Positions 1 to 7,697 of a DNA stretch of 13,663 bases are shown one piece after another. Positions within the stretch are counted from its first letter, which is position 1. Every line of letters starts with the position of its first letter. The stretch is taken from positions 1 to 13,663 of the forward strand of contig CAXTCI010000148.1 of the NCBI GenBank assembly GCA_964242325.1, given 5' to 3'. This stretch comes from DASWOJ01 sp964242325. Its GTDB lineage: Bacteria > Pseudomonadota > Alphaproteobacteria > Acetobacterales > Acetobacteraceae. The notes under the pieces were generated by a model, which was not told the origin of the DNA, did no database searches, and saw only the letters and a list, made by a program, of their open reading frames with translations. The translations under genes were made by a program, and so were the position numbers.

Positions 1-28
1 AAGGTTGTCAGCAGGCCGCATTACAAAA

Positions 29-109
29 CGTAGGGCGGGAAAGCGAAGCGCCTCCCGCCAAAGGCTCGCGCCAAGGTTCGGCGGTTGGCGCCGCGCTCAT
101 CCGCCCAAC
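29..109. repeat. REP-like palindromic repeat, copy 1
   Basis: Two imperfectly complementary arms (about 29-59 and 80-109) flank a short centre, so the element could fold as a long hairpin. The left arm opens GTAGGGCGGGAAAGCG and matches the reverse complement of 9983-10013 at 26 of 31 positions, so this is the same repeat family as the copy at 9934-10013. It ends six bases before the stop codon of the peroxiredoxin gene (stop at 115-117, minus strand), where it may protect the transcript 3' end or help termination. Sequences of this GTAGGGCGGATAAGCG style are widespread as short intergenic repeats in Proteobacteria (recalled, not searched). No RAYT-type transposase is visible here. Confidence 0.75.
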
Positions 110-114
110 ACCAT

Positions 115-579
115 TTACGCCAACGCCCGCGCTGCGGCCTGCACGTCTGCGGCGTGGCCGGGCACCTTCACCTTGCGCCAGATGCGCGCGATCCGGCCGG
201 CCCGGTCAACCAGCACCGTGCTGCGGTCGATCCCCATGTAGGTCTTGCCGTACATGGACTTCTCCACCCAAGCCCCATACGCCTCGGTGACGCCGCCGGG
301 GTCGGAGGCGAGCGGGAAGCTGAGCGAATACTTCTCGGCGAACCGTTCGATGGCCTTCATCGGGTCCTTGGAAACGCCGATCACATCCACGCCGATGCCG
401 GCCATGTCGCCCAGCGCCTCCTGGAACGCCTGCGCCTCCTTTGTGCAGCCCGGAGTGTCCGCCTTCGGGTAGAAGTACAGCACGAAGGGCCGGCCCTGCT
501 GCCCAGCCAGGCTGACAGTCCGCCCGTTGCTGGCCGGCATCTCGAACGCCGGCGCGGCGTCGCCCTCGGCAATGCTCAT
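115..579 (-). CDS. bcp: Bcp/PrxQ-type thioredoxin-dependent peroxiredoxin, single-cysteine variant
   Basis: A 154-residue AhpC/TSA-fold peroxidase predicted to reduce hydrogen peroxide and organic hydroperoxides in the cytosol. The peroxidatic motif PKADTPGCTKEAQAF holds Cys45, and the length is typical of the Bcp family. The family's usual resolving cysteine five residues later (TPGCxxxxC) is Gln50 here, and Cys45 is the only cysteine in the protein, so it should work as a 1-Cys enzyme needing an outside thiol for resolution. The start MSIAEGDAAPAF is chosen because it matches the family N-terminus; the frame stays open upstream to 768 but that part lies antisense-like over glnE coding sequence and reads as low-complexity Arg/Gly/Ala. 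Its ATG overlaps the glnE TGA (ATGA at 579-576), which indicates co-transcription and translational coupling. The fold and role are secure; the electron donor is not known. Confidence 0.93.
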   Translation of the reverse strand: MSIAEGDAAPAFEMPASNGRTVSLAGQQGRPFVLYFYPKADTPGCTKEAQAFQEALGDMAGIGVDVIGVSKDPMKAIERFAEKYSLSFPLASDPGGVTEAYGAWVEKSMYGKTYMGIDRSTVLVDRAGRIARIWRKVKVPGHAADVQAAARALA

Positions 580-3482
580 TCTGGAACTCCGATGTGCCTG
601 ATGAATGCTGCGCGGACCTGCGCCGCCGTTGCGTCCATCGTGGCACGCAGGGTTGGCAGGTCCAAGCCGCCGCCGGTGACGTGCAGCAGCGCCTCCGCCG
701 CGGGAGGCGGCAGGTCGGCGGCGCCGCGCCCGACGGTGATGCGGACCATGCTCTGCACCGTGCGCCACAGGCGGTCGGCCTCCGTCAACATCGCCGCATC
801 GGTGCCGGACAGATTGCCGGCAGCCGCGAGGGCGTGGAGGCCGTCTCGTGTCGCCTGGCAGCCGGGACGGACGCCGTGCACGAGTTGCAGGGTTTGCGCG
901 ATGAACTCAACCTCGATCCCGCCGCCGGGGCGCAGCTTGGTGTCCCAAGGGCCGGTCGCCGGCAGGTCGCGCAGCAGGCGCCCGCGCATCGCGGCGGCGT
1001 CGGCCAGGGTCGCCGCGGGGTCGCGCGGGACGGCCAGGGCCTCGGCGATGGCGGCCTCCACCCGGGCGCGTATGGCCTTGCCGCCGGCAACGACGCGGGC
1101 GCGGGTCAGCGCCATGCGCTCCCAGGTCCAGGCGTCCTGGGCGTGGTATTGCCGGAAGGCGGCGAGCGACACCGCAACCGGTCCCTTGTTGCCGGACGGC
1201 CGCAGCCGCATGTCCACGTCATACAACGGACCCTCCGCCCCCGGCGCAGTCAGCGCCGCGACGTAGGCGTGTGCCGCGCGGATGAACCATTGGCTGGACG
1301 GCGCCGGGCGGCGCCCGGTGCTTTCGGTCACGCCAGGCGGGTGGGTGTAGATCATCATCAGGTCCAGGTCCGACCCGGCCATCATCTCCCGGCTGCCGGC
1401 CTTGCCCAGCAGCACCACCGCCATGTCGCCGCCCCGCAGCGTGCCATACCGGTCCCGGTGCCCGGCCAGCACGGGCGGCAGCAGCAGCGACAGCGCCGCA
1501 TCTGCCAGGGCGGTGCGCGCCAGCCCGGCCCCGTCCACGTCCAGCCAACCCTCCATCTGGGCGACGCACAGGCGGAACTCCTCCGCCCGGACTTCCCGCC
1601 GGATGATCGCCAGCACGTCCTCCAGGCTGGCGGCGCCGGCAAGGCGGCCGGACAGCAAGGCATGCGGATCAGGAATGGCGTCGCCCGGATGCAGCAGACC
1701 TTCCAACGCGGCTGGCACCCGCGCCAGGTGTTCGGCCAATTGCGGCGCGGCGCCCAGCACGGCGGCGATGCGGACCATCAGCTCCGGGTTACGCTGGATC
1801 ATGGACAGCAGCGGCACCCCGGCCGGCAGGCGCGACAGCAGTTGGTCCAGCCGGGCAAAGGCGGTGTCGGGATCGGCCTGCGCCGACAAGGCCCGCAGCA
1901 TCCCCGGAAGCACGGCGTCCAGCAACTCCCGCGACCGAGCAGAGCGCAGGGCGCGCAGCCGGCCCGCATGCCAGCCGCGCAGGGTCGAGATCATCCCGGC
2001 GTGGTTCCTGAACCCCATGCGATCCAGCGCGGCCAAGGTTTCCGGCGGCTGGTCCATGCCGCTCAGATCCAGCGCGCCTTCCGCGCCGTGGGGATCGCCG
2101 GGCAGGTCCGGAACCGCCTGGAACACCAAGGCATAGCGATGCGATACCCGGGATAGATGCAGCAGCAGGTGCGCCTGCAGCGCCGCCGCGTCGGCACAGC
2201 CCATAAAGGTGGCGAAGCGCTCCATTTCCGGCGGCTTCTCCGGCAGGGCATGGGTTTGGCGGTCGTTCACCATCTGCAGCCGATGCTCGGCCCGGCGCAG
2301 TACGCGGTAGGCCACGGTCAACTCCGCACCAGCCCGGCGCGGCAGGTGCCCGGCGCGGACCAGCCGGCGCAGCGCGCCCAGGGTCGTCGGGTCCCGCAAT
2401 GCCGGGTCACGCCCACCCCAGACCAGTTGCAGGGTTTGCGCCGCGAACTCGATCTCCCGGATGCCGCCCTGGCCCAGCTTGAGGTTGAAGCCCGCGAGGT
2501 CCGCCGATAGCCCGCCCAGGCCCTTGTGGTCGTTGATGCGGCGCTTCATGCCGTGGATGTCGGCGATTGCGGCAAAGTCCAGGCCGCGCCGCCACACAAA
2601 AGGCCGGATCGCCTGCAAGAACCCGGCGCCAACCTGTAGGTCCCCAGCCACAGGCCGCGCCTTAATCATTGCGGCGCGCTCCCAGTTCTGGCCCATGCTC
2701 TCGTAATATGCGATGGCCCCGGGCAGGGCGACGGCGGGGGGTGTCGCCGCGGGATCGGGACGGAGGCGGAGATCGGTGCGGAACACGTATCCGTTGGCAT
2801 CACGCGCTTCCATCAACGCAACCAGGGCGCGCGCCGCGCGTGTGAACACTGCGCCCAGGGTGTCACCCCGCCCCGGCTGCGCATCGGGGTCATAAAGTAG
2901 CATGAGGTCGATATCGCTGGAATAATTCAGTTCGCGCGCACCCAGCTTGCCCATGCCAAGCACCGTCAGGCCGCAGCCGCGGGCAGGATCGGCCGGGTCG
3001 GGCAGCGCGATCTCCCCGGCGTCGTGGGCCGCGCGCATGAGGTGCGCGACGGCGAGACTCAAGGCACGCCCGGCCAACTCGGACAGGGCGGCCGTCACGG
3101 CAGCCTGGCCCCACATCCCGCCTATGTCGGCGATGCCCGCCGCCAGGGCGACCCGGCGCTTGGCTTGGCGCAACGCGGCGGCTACCTGGGCGCGTGGGGC
3201 GGTGAACGGAACCGCGGCAAGGGCGGCCATCGCCTGCCCGGTTGCCTCGGTTGGCCCGTCACCCAGGACGGTTGGCAACACGTCGGCCTCCCGCAGCAGC
3301 AGATCGGCCAAATACGGACTGCCGCCGCCCAGCGCCGCGAGGGCTGCCGCACCCTCCGGCGACACGGCCAGGGCGGCGTAAAGCGGACCGAGCGCGGCGT
3401 AGCGCTCCGTCAGGCGGTCCGCCGCCGCAGGGTCGCCGGGATGCGGCCATGAGCGACGCGGCAAGGGTGCAGGAGCGTCCAT
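576..3482 (-). CDS. glnE: Bifunctional glutamine synthetase adenylyltransferase/adenylyl-removing enzyme
   Basis: A 968-residue protein that attaches AMP to, and removes it from, glutamine synthetase under control of PII and glutamine, tuning ammonia assimilation. Two homologous nucleotidyltransferase halves are visible. The N-terminal adenylyl-removase half has GMGKLGARELNYSSDIDL (about 176-193, metal ligands Asp190/Asp192) and GQGGIREIEF (about 337-346). The C-terminal adenylyltransferase half has AGSDLDLMMIY (about 702-712, Asp705/Asp707) and RPGGGIEVEFIAQTLQL (about 851-867). Length is close to E. coli GlnE (about 946). I chose MDAPAPLPRRSW at 3482; the frame is open to 3704, but those 74 extra residues are Pro/Ala-rich and lie over the divergent AsmA-like gene. 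No clear Shine-Dalgarno precedes 3482, so a slightly later non-ATG start is possible. The 3' end overlaps the peroxiredoxin start by 4 bases. Confidence 0.95.
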   Translation of the reverse strand: MDAPAPLPRRSWPHPGDPAAADRLTERYAALGPLYAALAVSPEGAAALAALGGGSPYLADLLLREADVLPTVLGDGPTEATGQAMAALAAVPFTAPRAQVAAALRQAKRRVALAAGIADIGGMWGQAAVTAALSELAGRALSLAVAHLMRAAHDAGEIALPDPADPARGCGLTVLGMGKLGARELNYSSDIDLMLLYDPDAQPGRGDTLGAVFTRAARALVALMEARDANGYVFRTDLRLRPDPAATPPAVALPGAIAYYESMGQNWERAAMIKARPVAGDLQVGAGFLQAIRPFVWRRGLDFAAIADIHGMKRRINDHKGLGGLSADLAGFNLKLGQGGIREIEFAAQTLQLVWGGRDPALRDPTTLGALRRLVRAGHLPRRAGAELTVAYRVLRRAEHRLQMVNDRQTHALPEKPPEMERFATFMGCADAAALQAHLLLHLSRVSHRYALVFQAVPDLPGDPHGAEGALDLSGMDQPPETLAALDRMGFRNHAGMISTLRGWHAGRLRALRSARSRELLDAVLPGMLRALSAQADPDTAFARLDQLLSRLPAGVPLLSMIQRNPELMVRIAAVLGAAPQLAEHLARVPAALEGLLHPGDAIPDPHALLSGRLAGAASLEDVLAIIRREVRAEEFRLCVAQMEGWLDVDGAGLARTALADAALSLLLPPVLAGHRDRYGTLRGGDMAVVLLGKAGSREMMAGSDLDLMMIYTHPPGVTESTGRRPAPSSQWFIRAAHAYVAALTAPGAEGPLYDVDMRLRPSGNKGPVAVSLAAFRQYHAQDAWTWERMALTRARVVAGGKAIRARVEAAIAEALAVPRDPAATLADAAAMRGRLLRDLPATGPWDTKLRPGGGIEVEFIAQTLQLVHGVRPGCQATRDGLHALAAAGNLSGTDAAMLTEADRLWRTVQSMVRITVGRGAADLPPPAAEALLHVTGGGLDLPTLRATMDATAAQVRAAFIRHIGVPE

Positions 3483-6400
3483 CGGAGCCGAAGGTGGCTG
3501 CCGCGCCGGCCCCGCGTCAACCGGCAACGGCGCCGAAGTCTCGGTCGGGCCTGCGCCGCCTTTGGCGTGGGATGGCGTGGCTGGCCGGTGCGATGCTGTC
3601 CCTGCTGGTCGGGGCAGCGGTGGTGGCCGCAGCGGCGTTGTTGATGGTGGTTTGGCGTTCGGCGCAGGGTCCGGTGGACGTGACATGGCTTGTCCAGCAA
3701 GCATCCGCCCACATTGGCAACCCTGCAGACCCGAACCGCCCGCGGATCGGCCAGGTGACCGTGCAATGGCTCGTCTTCGACAAGGGAAACGGGCGTCCCC
3801 TGCAGGTGGACCTGCGTCGCTCGGAGATCATGGGCCGCGGCTCAGTGCCGGCAGCCACGCTGTCCCACGCGCAGGTGCTGTTGTCCCCCGCCGCGCTGTT
3901 GCACGGCGAGGCGGCGCCGCACGCCATCGTGTTGGACGGGCTGCGCCTGCGCTTGGTGCGGGACCAGCAGGGCCGGGTGGACCTGGACGACGGCACGCCG
4001 GCGGAACCGGGACAGCCCGCCGGCTCCTTGAGCGAAACCATAGCGCTGCTGCGCCGGCCCGTCGGAGCCGAGGCGCCCGGCAACGGCACCTCCATCAGGA
4101 CCATCCTGGCCCAGCTTGCCACCGTTGAGGTGCGGGATGTCGATGTAGAAATGCAGGACCGCCGCCTGGGCGCCGTCTTGCGTCTGGACAAGGGAGGCGT
4201 GGACCTGCGCCGGCAGCCCGGCGGCGGCGTGCTGGGCACGGCCAACCTCCGCCTTTGGGTCGGCGATGTTTCATCCGACCTGACGCTGCGGGCCGAGTTG
4301 GGAGAGGCCGGGGCAGGAACCCGCGTGACCGCGGCGCTGTCGCCGGTGTCGCCTGCTGCCCTCGCCCGCGCCGCACCGGGACTGGCGCCGCTCGCGCCCG
4401 CGGACACGCTGATCGCGCCGTCGGGCACGCTGGACTTGTCCCCTGGCCTGGCGCCGCGTAGCGCCACGGTGAAGGCCGACGCAGGGGCCGGCAGCATCGT
4501 CCTGCCTGATGCGTCGGTGCCGTTTGAGGGAGTTTCCCTGGTCGCCACCGCGTCTTGGAACGGTCCGGAAACCTGGCGTGCTCCGGATCGGCTGGATGTC
4601 AGCAAGGCCCAGGCCGTCGTGGCTTCCCCGCGCGGCGGTTGGCCCACGACCATCGCAGGGTCTGGTCGGGCAGTCAGGGATGTCGCTGGCATCCACGCCG
4701 ACCTGACGGCCACGCTGGACCATGCGGCCTTCGCAGATTTGCCGGCAATGTGGCCTGCGGTGTGGGGCGGCCATACCCGTCCCTGGATCGTGGACAACCT
4801 GACCTCCGGCACCGTCCGCAACGGCCGCTTCACCGCCACGGTGCAGGCGGCGGCAGACGGGTCCGGGGCGCGGCTGACTGCTGCCGAGGGGACGCTGCTG
4901 GGCGATGACGTGACGATCCACTGGTTGCGCCCGGTCCCGCCCATCGAGCACGCGCAGGCCGTGCTGACGCTGGTGAACCCGGATCTGATGGAGATCGCCA
5001 TCCCCAGTGCACGTCAGGGGACCGCAGTGCTGTCCAACGGCATCGTCCGGTTCAAGGGGCTGTCGGTCAAGGACCAGGACATGGCGCTGACCGCCGACAT
5101 CACCAGCACGGTGCCGGAGCTGCTGACGCTTTTGAAGCATCCCCGGCTGCACCTGCTGGACCGCAAGCCCATCCCGATCCAGCGGCCGGCGGGAACCATG
5201 TCCGGCACCCTGCGCATCACCCTACCGCTGAAGCAGAACCTGGTGTTTGAGAACCTGGACATCCACGCCAAGGGCCGGTTCGCCGGGCTGCGGCTGGGCG
5301 GGCTGATTGCAGGCCGGGACCTGGACCACGGCGAGATCATGATGGACGTGAGCCAGGATGGGCTGCACGCCTCCGGCCAGGCCACGGTGGGCACCGTTCC
5401 CGCCGCAGTGTCGGTTGACATGAACTTCCGCAACGGCGGTCCGGCTGAAGCGGTGCTGCAGGCGACGGCAGCCGGCCAGGCCACGGCAAAGCAGTTGGCG
5501 GCTGCCGGGCTGGATTTCGGCAGCATTGCCGGCGCTGGGCAGGCAGACTTCAAGGTGGCTTATGCCGCGCAGCGGGACGGGCAGGCCAGCGTCCAAGTGC
5601 AATCCGACCTTCGGGACATGGCGTTGGCGCTTGCCGGCTGGGCCAAGGCGCCGGGCCAGCCCGCCACGGCCAACGTGCAGCTCGTGCTGCGCAAGGACAA
5701 GCTGGAGAGCATACGCGACCTGGAGGCGCACGGACCGGACATGGACGTGCGCGGCCGGGTAGAGATGGTGGGCGACCGGCCGCTGCGCCTGGTGCTGGAC
5801 CCAATTCACCTTGGACCCACCCGGGCCCGTGGCGAGATACTCTTGCCGTCCCAGCCCGGCGATCCCATCCGCGCCACCCTGAACGGTTCCGTGCTGGACT
5901 TGGCGCCCAGCCTGGCCCGTTCCAAGACGGCTCCTCAGTCCCGCAGCGTGCGAGAGGAGGCAGGGGCGCCATTCGTCGCCGACGTACGCTTCGACAAGGT
6001 GCTGCTAGCCAAGGGACGGGGCATCGGCTCGGTCACGGCCCATGCCGAAAGCGACGGCCGCCGCGTGAACGTGCTGCATGTGCAGTCGGGCGGCCGGGAG
6101 GCGGTCCGGCTCAGCATCGTGCCGCGCGGGAGCGGGCGGGTCATCAGCTTGCGGACCGGCGATGCCGGCGGGCTGGCGCAGGCGTTGGACCTTACGGACA
6201 GCGTGGAAGGCGGCACCCTGGTGCTGGAAGGCAGCTACGATGACAGCCATGCCGACCCGCTGCTATCGGGCACCGTGGCGCTCAACAATTTCCACGTTCG
6301 GGACGCGCCCGGCGTTGGCAAGTTCCTGCAGGCGCTCACGGTGTATGGCATCAGCGAGGCGATGAGCGGCCCGGGGTTGCTGTTCAGTCAACTGACGGTG

Positions 6401-6724
6401 CCGTTCCGCTGGGAGAGCGGCGTGCTGACGCTACAAGATGCGCGGGCGTTCAGCACCTCCTTGGGCCTTACGGCAGAGGGACGGATTGACACCGTTGCCA
6501 GCACGCTGGACCTGAAGGGCACCGTTGTTCCGGCCTATGTGGTGAACTCTGCCCTGGGACGCTTGCCGCTGATCGGCAAGCTGTTCAGTCCGGAGCGGGG
6601 CGGCGGCCTGGTGGCGGTGAATTACACCTATCGCGGGCCGATCAAGGATGCGTCGGTGTCGGTCAACCCGCTCTCGGCGCTGACGCCAGGGTTCATGCGC
6701 AGGCTGTTCAATATGTTCGACTAG
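3449..6724 (+). CDS. AsmA/YhdP-like membrane-anchored protein (DUF3971 / AsmA-like C-terminal region)
   Basis: A 1091-residue protein with a short basic cytoplasmic N-terminus (SRSGLRRLWRG, about 31-41), one membrane segment (about 42-68) and a very long periplasmic part rich in short alternating beta-type stretches, as in the AsmA/YhdP/TamB group. The C-terminal ~200 residues fit the AsmA-like C-terminal region: GTVALNNFHVRDAPGVGKF, then FRWESGVLTLQDARAFS, and finally LDLKGTVVPAYVVNSALG with LPLIGKLFSPERGGGLVAVN. Relatives in E. coli help move phospholipid between inner and outer membrane and maintain envelope integrity; applying that here is inference. The start MSDAARVQERPSEP is preferred because it gives a sensible positive-inside leader; the frame is open back to 3242, but that part lies over glnE. 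An alternative start is the Met at 3572 just before the membrane segment. A hairpin and the HAD gene follow. Confidence 0.88.
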   Translation: MSDAARVQERPSEPKVAAAPAPRQPATAPKSRSGLRRLWRGMAWLAGAMLSLLVGAAVVAAAALLMVVWRSAQGPVDVTWLVQQASAHIGNPADPNRPRIGQVTVQWLVFDKGNGRPLQVDLRRSEIMGRGSVPAATLSHAQVLLSPAALLHGEAAPHAIVLDGLRLRLVRDQQGRVDLDDGTPAEPGQPAGSLSETIALLRRPVGAEAPGNGTSIRTILAQLATVEVRDVDVEMQDRRLGAVLRLDKGGVDLRRQPGGGVLGTANLRLWVGDVSSDLTLRAELGEAGAGTRVTAALSPVSPAALARAAPGLAPLAPADTLIAPSGTLDLSPGLAPRSATVKADAGAGSIVLPDASVPFEGVSLVATASWNGPETWRAPDRLDVSKAQAVVASPRGGWPTTIAGSGRAVRDVAGIHADLTATLDHAAFADLPAMWPAVWGGHTRPWIVDNLTSGTVRNGRFTATVQAAADGSGARLTAAEGTLLGDDVTIHWLRPVPPIEHAQAVLTLVNPDLMEIAIPSARQGTAVLSNGIVRFKGLSVKDQDMALTADITSTVPELLTLLKHPRLHLLDRKPIPIQRPAGTMSGTLRITLPLKQNLVFENLDIHAKGRFAGLRLGGLIAGRDLDHGEIMMDVSQDGLHASGQATVGTVPAAVSVDMNFRNGGPAEAVLQATAAGQATAKQLAAAGLDFGSIAGAGQADFKVAYAAQRDGQASVQVQSDLRDMALALAGWAKAPGQPATANVQLVLRKDKLESIRDLEAHGPDMDVRGRVEMVGDRPLRLVLDPIHLGPTRARGEILLPSQPGDPIRATLNGSVLDLAPSLARSKTAPQSRSVREEAGAPFVADVRFDKVLLAKGRGIGSVTAHAESDGRRVNVLHVQSGGREAVRLSIVPRGSGRVISLRTGDAGGLAQALDLTDSVEGGTLVLEGSYDDSHADPLLSGTVALNNFHVRDAPGVGKFLQALTVYGISEAMSGPGLLFSQLTVPFRWESGVLTLQDARAFSTSLGLTAEGRIDTVASTLDLKGTVVPAYVVNSALGRLPLIGKLFSPERGGGLVAVNYTYRGPIKDASVSVNPLSALTPGFMRRLFNMFD

Positions 6725-6741
6725 CCTGATCCAGCTTTTCT

Positions 6742-6775
6742 GCGGGCAGAGGCTGGCGGCTCCAGGTCTGCCTGC
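6742..6775 (+). terminator. Stem-loop after the AsmA-like gene, possible terminator
   Basis: GCGGGCAGA (6742-6750) pairs with TCTGCCTGC (6767-6775), giving nine pairs including one G-U. An inner CTGG/CCAG stem (6753-6756 with 6762-6765) closes a five-base loop. The hairpin sits 18 bases after the stop codon at 6722-6724. No T-tract follows, so it is not a classical intrinsic terminator; it could be a transcript-stabilising 3' end or a weak attenuator between the AsmA-like gene and the HAD gene. Confidence 0.4.
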
Positions 6776-6806
6776 TGCGCGTCCGGACCTGACTGACATC
6801 TGCTTT

Positions 6807-6813
6807 AGGAGAG
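6807..6813 (+). promoter_or_regulatory. Strong Shine-Dalgarno for the HAD gene
   Basis: AGGAGAG lies six bases upstream of the ATG at 6820. It is the best ribosome-binding site in the window and fixes the start of the HAD hydrolase. Confidence 0.8.
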
Positions 6814-6819
6814 TCCCCG

Positions 6820-7524
6820 ATGAACGTGCAGGCAATCCTGTTCGACGTGTTTGGCACTGTGGTGGACTGGCGCAGCAGCCTGATCGAGGAGCTGTCGGCC
6901 TGGGGCGCAGGGCACGGGGTCGGGGCGGATTGGACCGGGCTGGTGGATAGTTGGCGCGGCGCCTATGCGCCCAGCATGGACCGGGTCCGGCGCGGCGAGC
7001 TGCCCTGGACCAAGCTGGACGATCTGCATATGGCAACGTTGCGGGAGATCGGGCCGCGGTTTGGGCTGGTTGGGCTATCGGACGCGGACCTGGATTGGGT
7101 GAACCGCGGCTGGCACCGGCTGCGGCCCTGGCCGGATTCGGTGCCGGGTCTGCAGGCGCTGCATACGCGCTATATCCTGGGGCCGCTCAGCAACGGCAAC
7201 GTGTCGCTGCTGGTGGACATGGCGCGGGGCGCCGGGCTGCCGTGGGACGTAATCCTGGGGGCGGAGGTGTTCGGACACTACAAGCCCGATCCGCAGACAT
7301 ACCTGGGCGCCTGCAGGCTGCTGTCGCTGGAGCCGGATCAGGTGATGCTGTGCGCGGCGCACAACCATGACCTGGCAGCGGCGCAGAAGCTGGGGCTGCG
7401 GACGGCGTTCATCCCACGGGCGACGGAGTATGGGCCGTTGCAAGTGCGGGACTTCGGGCCGGAAGGCGAGTGGGACGTGGTTGCGGCGAACATGGAGGAT
7501 TTCGCCGGCCGGATGGCGGCGTAG
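6820..7524 (+). CDS. Haloacid dehalogenase type II-like HAD hydrolase
   Basis: A 234-residue cytosolic HAD-superfamily protein of the L-2-haloacid dehalogenase type. Motif I is ILFDVFGTVVDW with nucleophile Asp9 and Thr13. Other family positions are Arg46 (DSWRGAY), the motif II serine in PLSNGN (Ser124-Asn125), the motif III lysine and following tyrosine in GHYKPDPQTY (Lys155, Tyr161), and an acidic motif IV in AAHNHDLAAAQKLGLRTAF (Asp184). In characterised L-2-haloacid dehalogenases the last motif reads like SSNAWD; here it is AAHNHD, which many annotated but uncharacterised relatives share. True dehalogenase activity is therefore uncertain and a phosphatase-like role on a small metabolite is possible. 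The start is fixed by a strong Shine-Dalgarno. It lies 95 bases after the AsmA-like gene and converges on tyrS. Confidence 0.88.
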   Translation: MNVQAILFDVFGTVVDWRSSLIEELSAWGAGHGVGADWTGLVDSWRGAYAPSMDRVRRGELPWTKLDDLHMATLREIGPRFGLVGLSDADLDWVNRGWHRLRPWPDSVPGLQALHTRYILGPLSNGNVSLLVDMARGAGLPWDVILGAEVFGHYKPDPQTYLGACRLLSLEPDQVMLCAAHNHDLAAAQKLGLRTAFIPRATEYGPLQVRDFGPEGEWDVVAANMEDFAGRMAA

Positions 7525-7538
7525 GCTGTCCGCTCCTG

Positions 7539-7687
7539 CTCCCTGTCCCTCCGGGAGAGGGTTGGGGTGAGGGGGCGGGCAAGCACGGCATACGCCCAGA
7601 CAGGAGCCACGGTGCTTCGGCAGGCGCAGCCCGTTGCTCCGCAGCTAAGAACCCCTCACCCCAACCCTCTCCCGGAGAGAGAGGGAG
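7539..7687. repeat. Long inverted repeat between convergent genes
   Basis: The arms 7549-7574 and 7652-7677 are exact reverse complements over 26 bases, separated by 77 bases. Pairing continues outward to about 7539 and 7687 with two mismatches. The core reads GAGAGGGTTGGGGTGAGGGG on the left and its complement CCCCTCACCCCAACCCTCTC on the right. The element fills most of the 173-base gap between the HAD gene (plus) and tyrS (minus), 14 bases after one stop and 10 bases before the other, so transcripts from either side would carry the hairpin. CCCTCACCCCAACCCTCTCCC-type palindromes are common dispersed intergenic elements in Proteobacteria (recalled, not searched). It is probably a MITE- or REP-like element that may serve as a bidirectional transcript end. 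Confidence 0.8.
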
Positions 7688-7697
7688 AAGGAAATAC

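Noticed and set aside
594..2156. Long open frame (520 codons) on the plus strand opposite glnE
   Set aside because: It is fully antisense to the well-supported glnE, has Arg/Gln/His/Gly-rich shadow composition and no domain signature. High G+C content commonly keeps antisense frames open.
3483..3704. N-terminal extension of glnE
   Set aside because: The 74 codons are Pro/Ala-rich, lie over the signal-anchor region of the divergent gene, and are not part of the GlnE family.
3517..5001. 494-codon frame on the minus strand opposite the AsmA-like gene
   Set aside because: Composition is Ser/Arg/Ala/Pro-rich with no motif. It is explained as a shadow of the real plus-strand gene.
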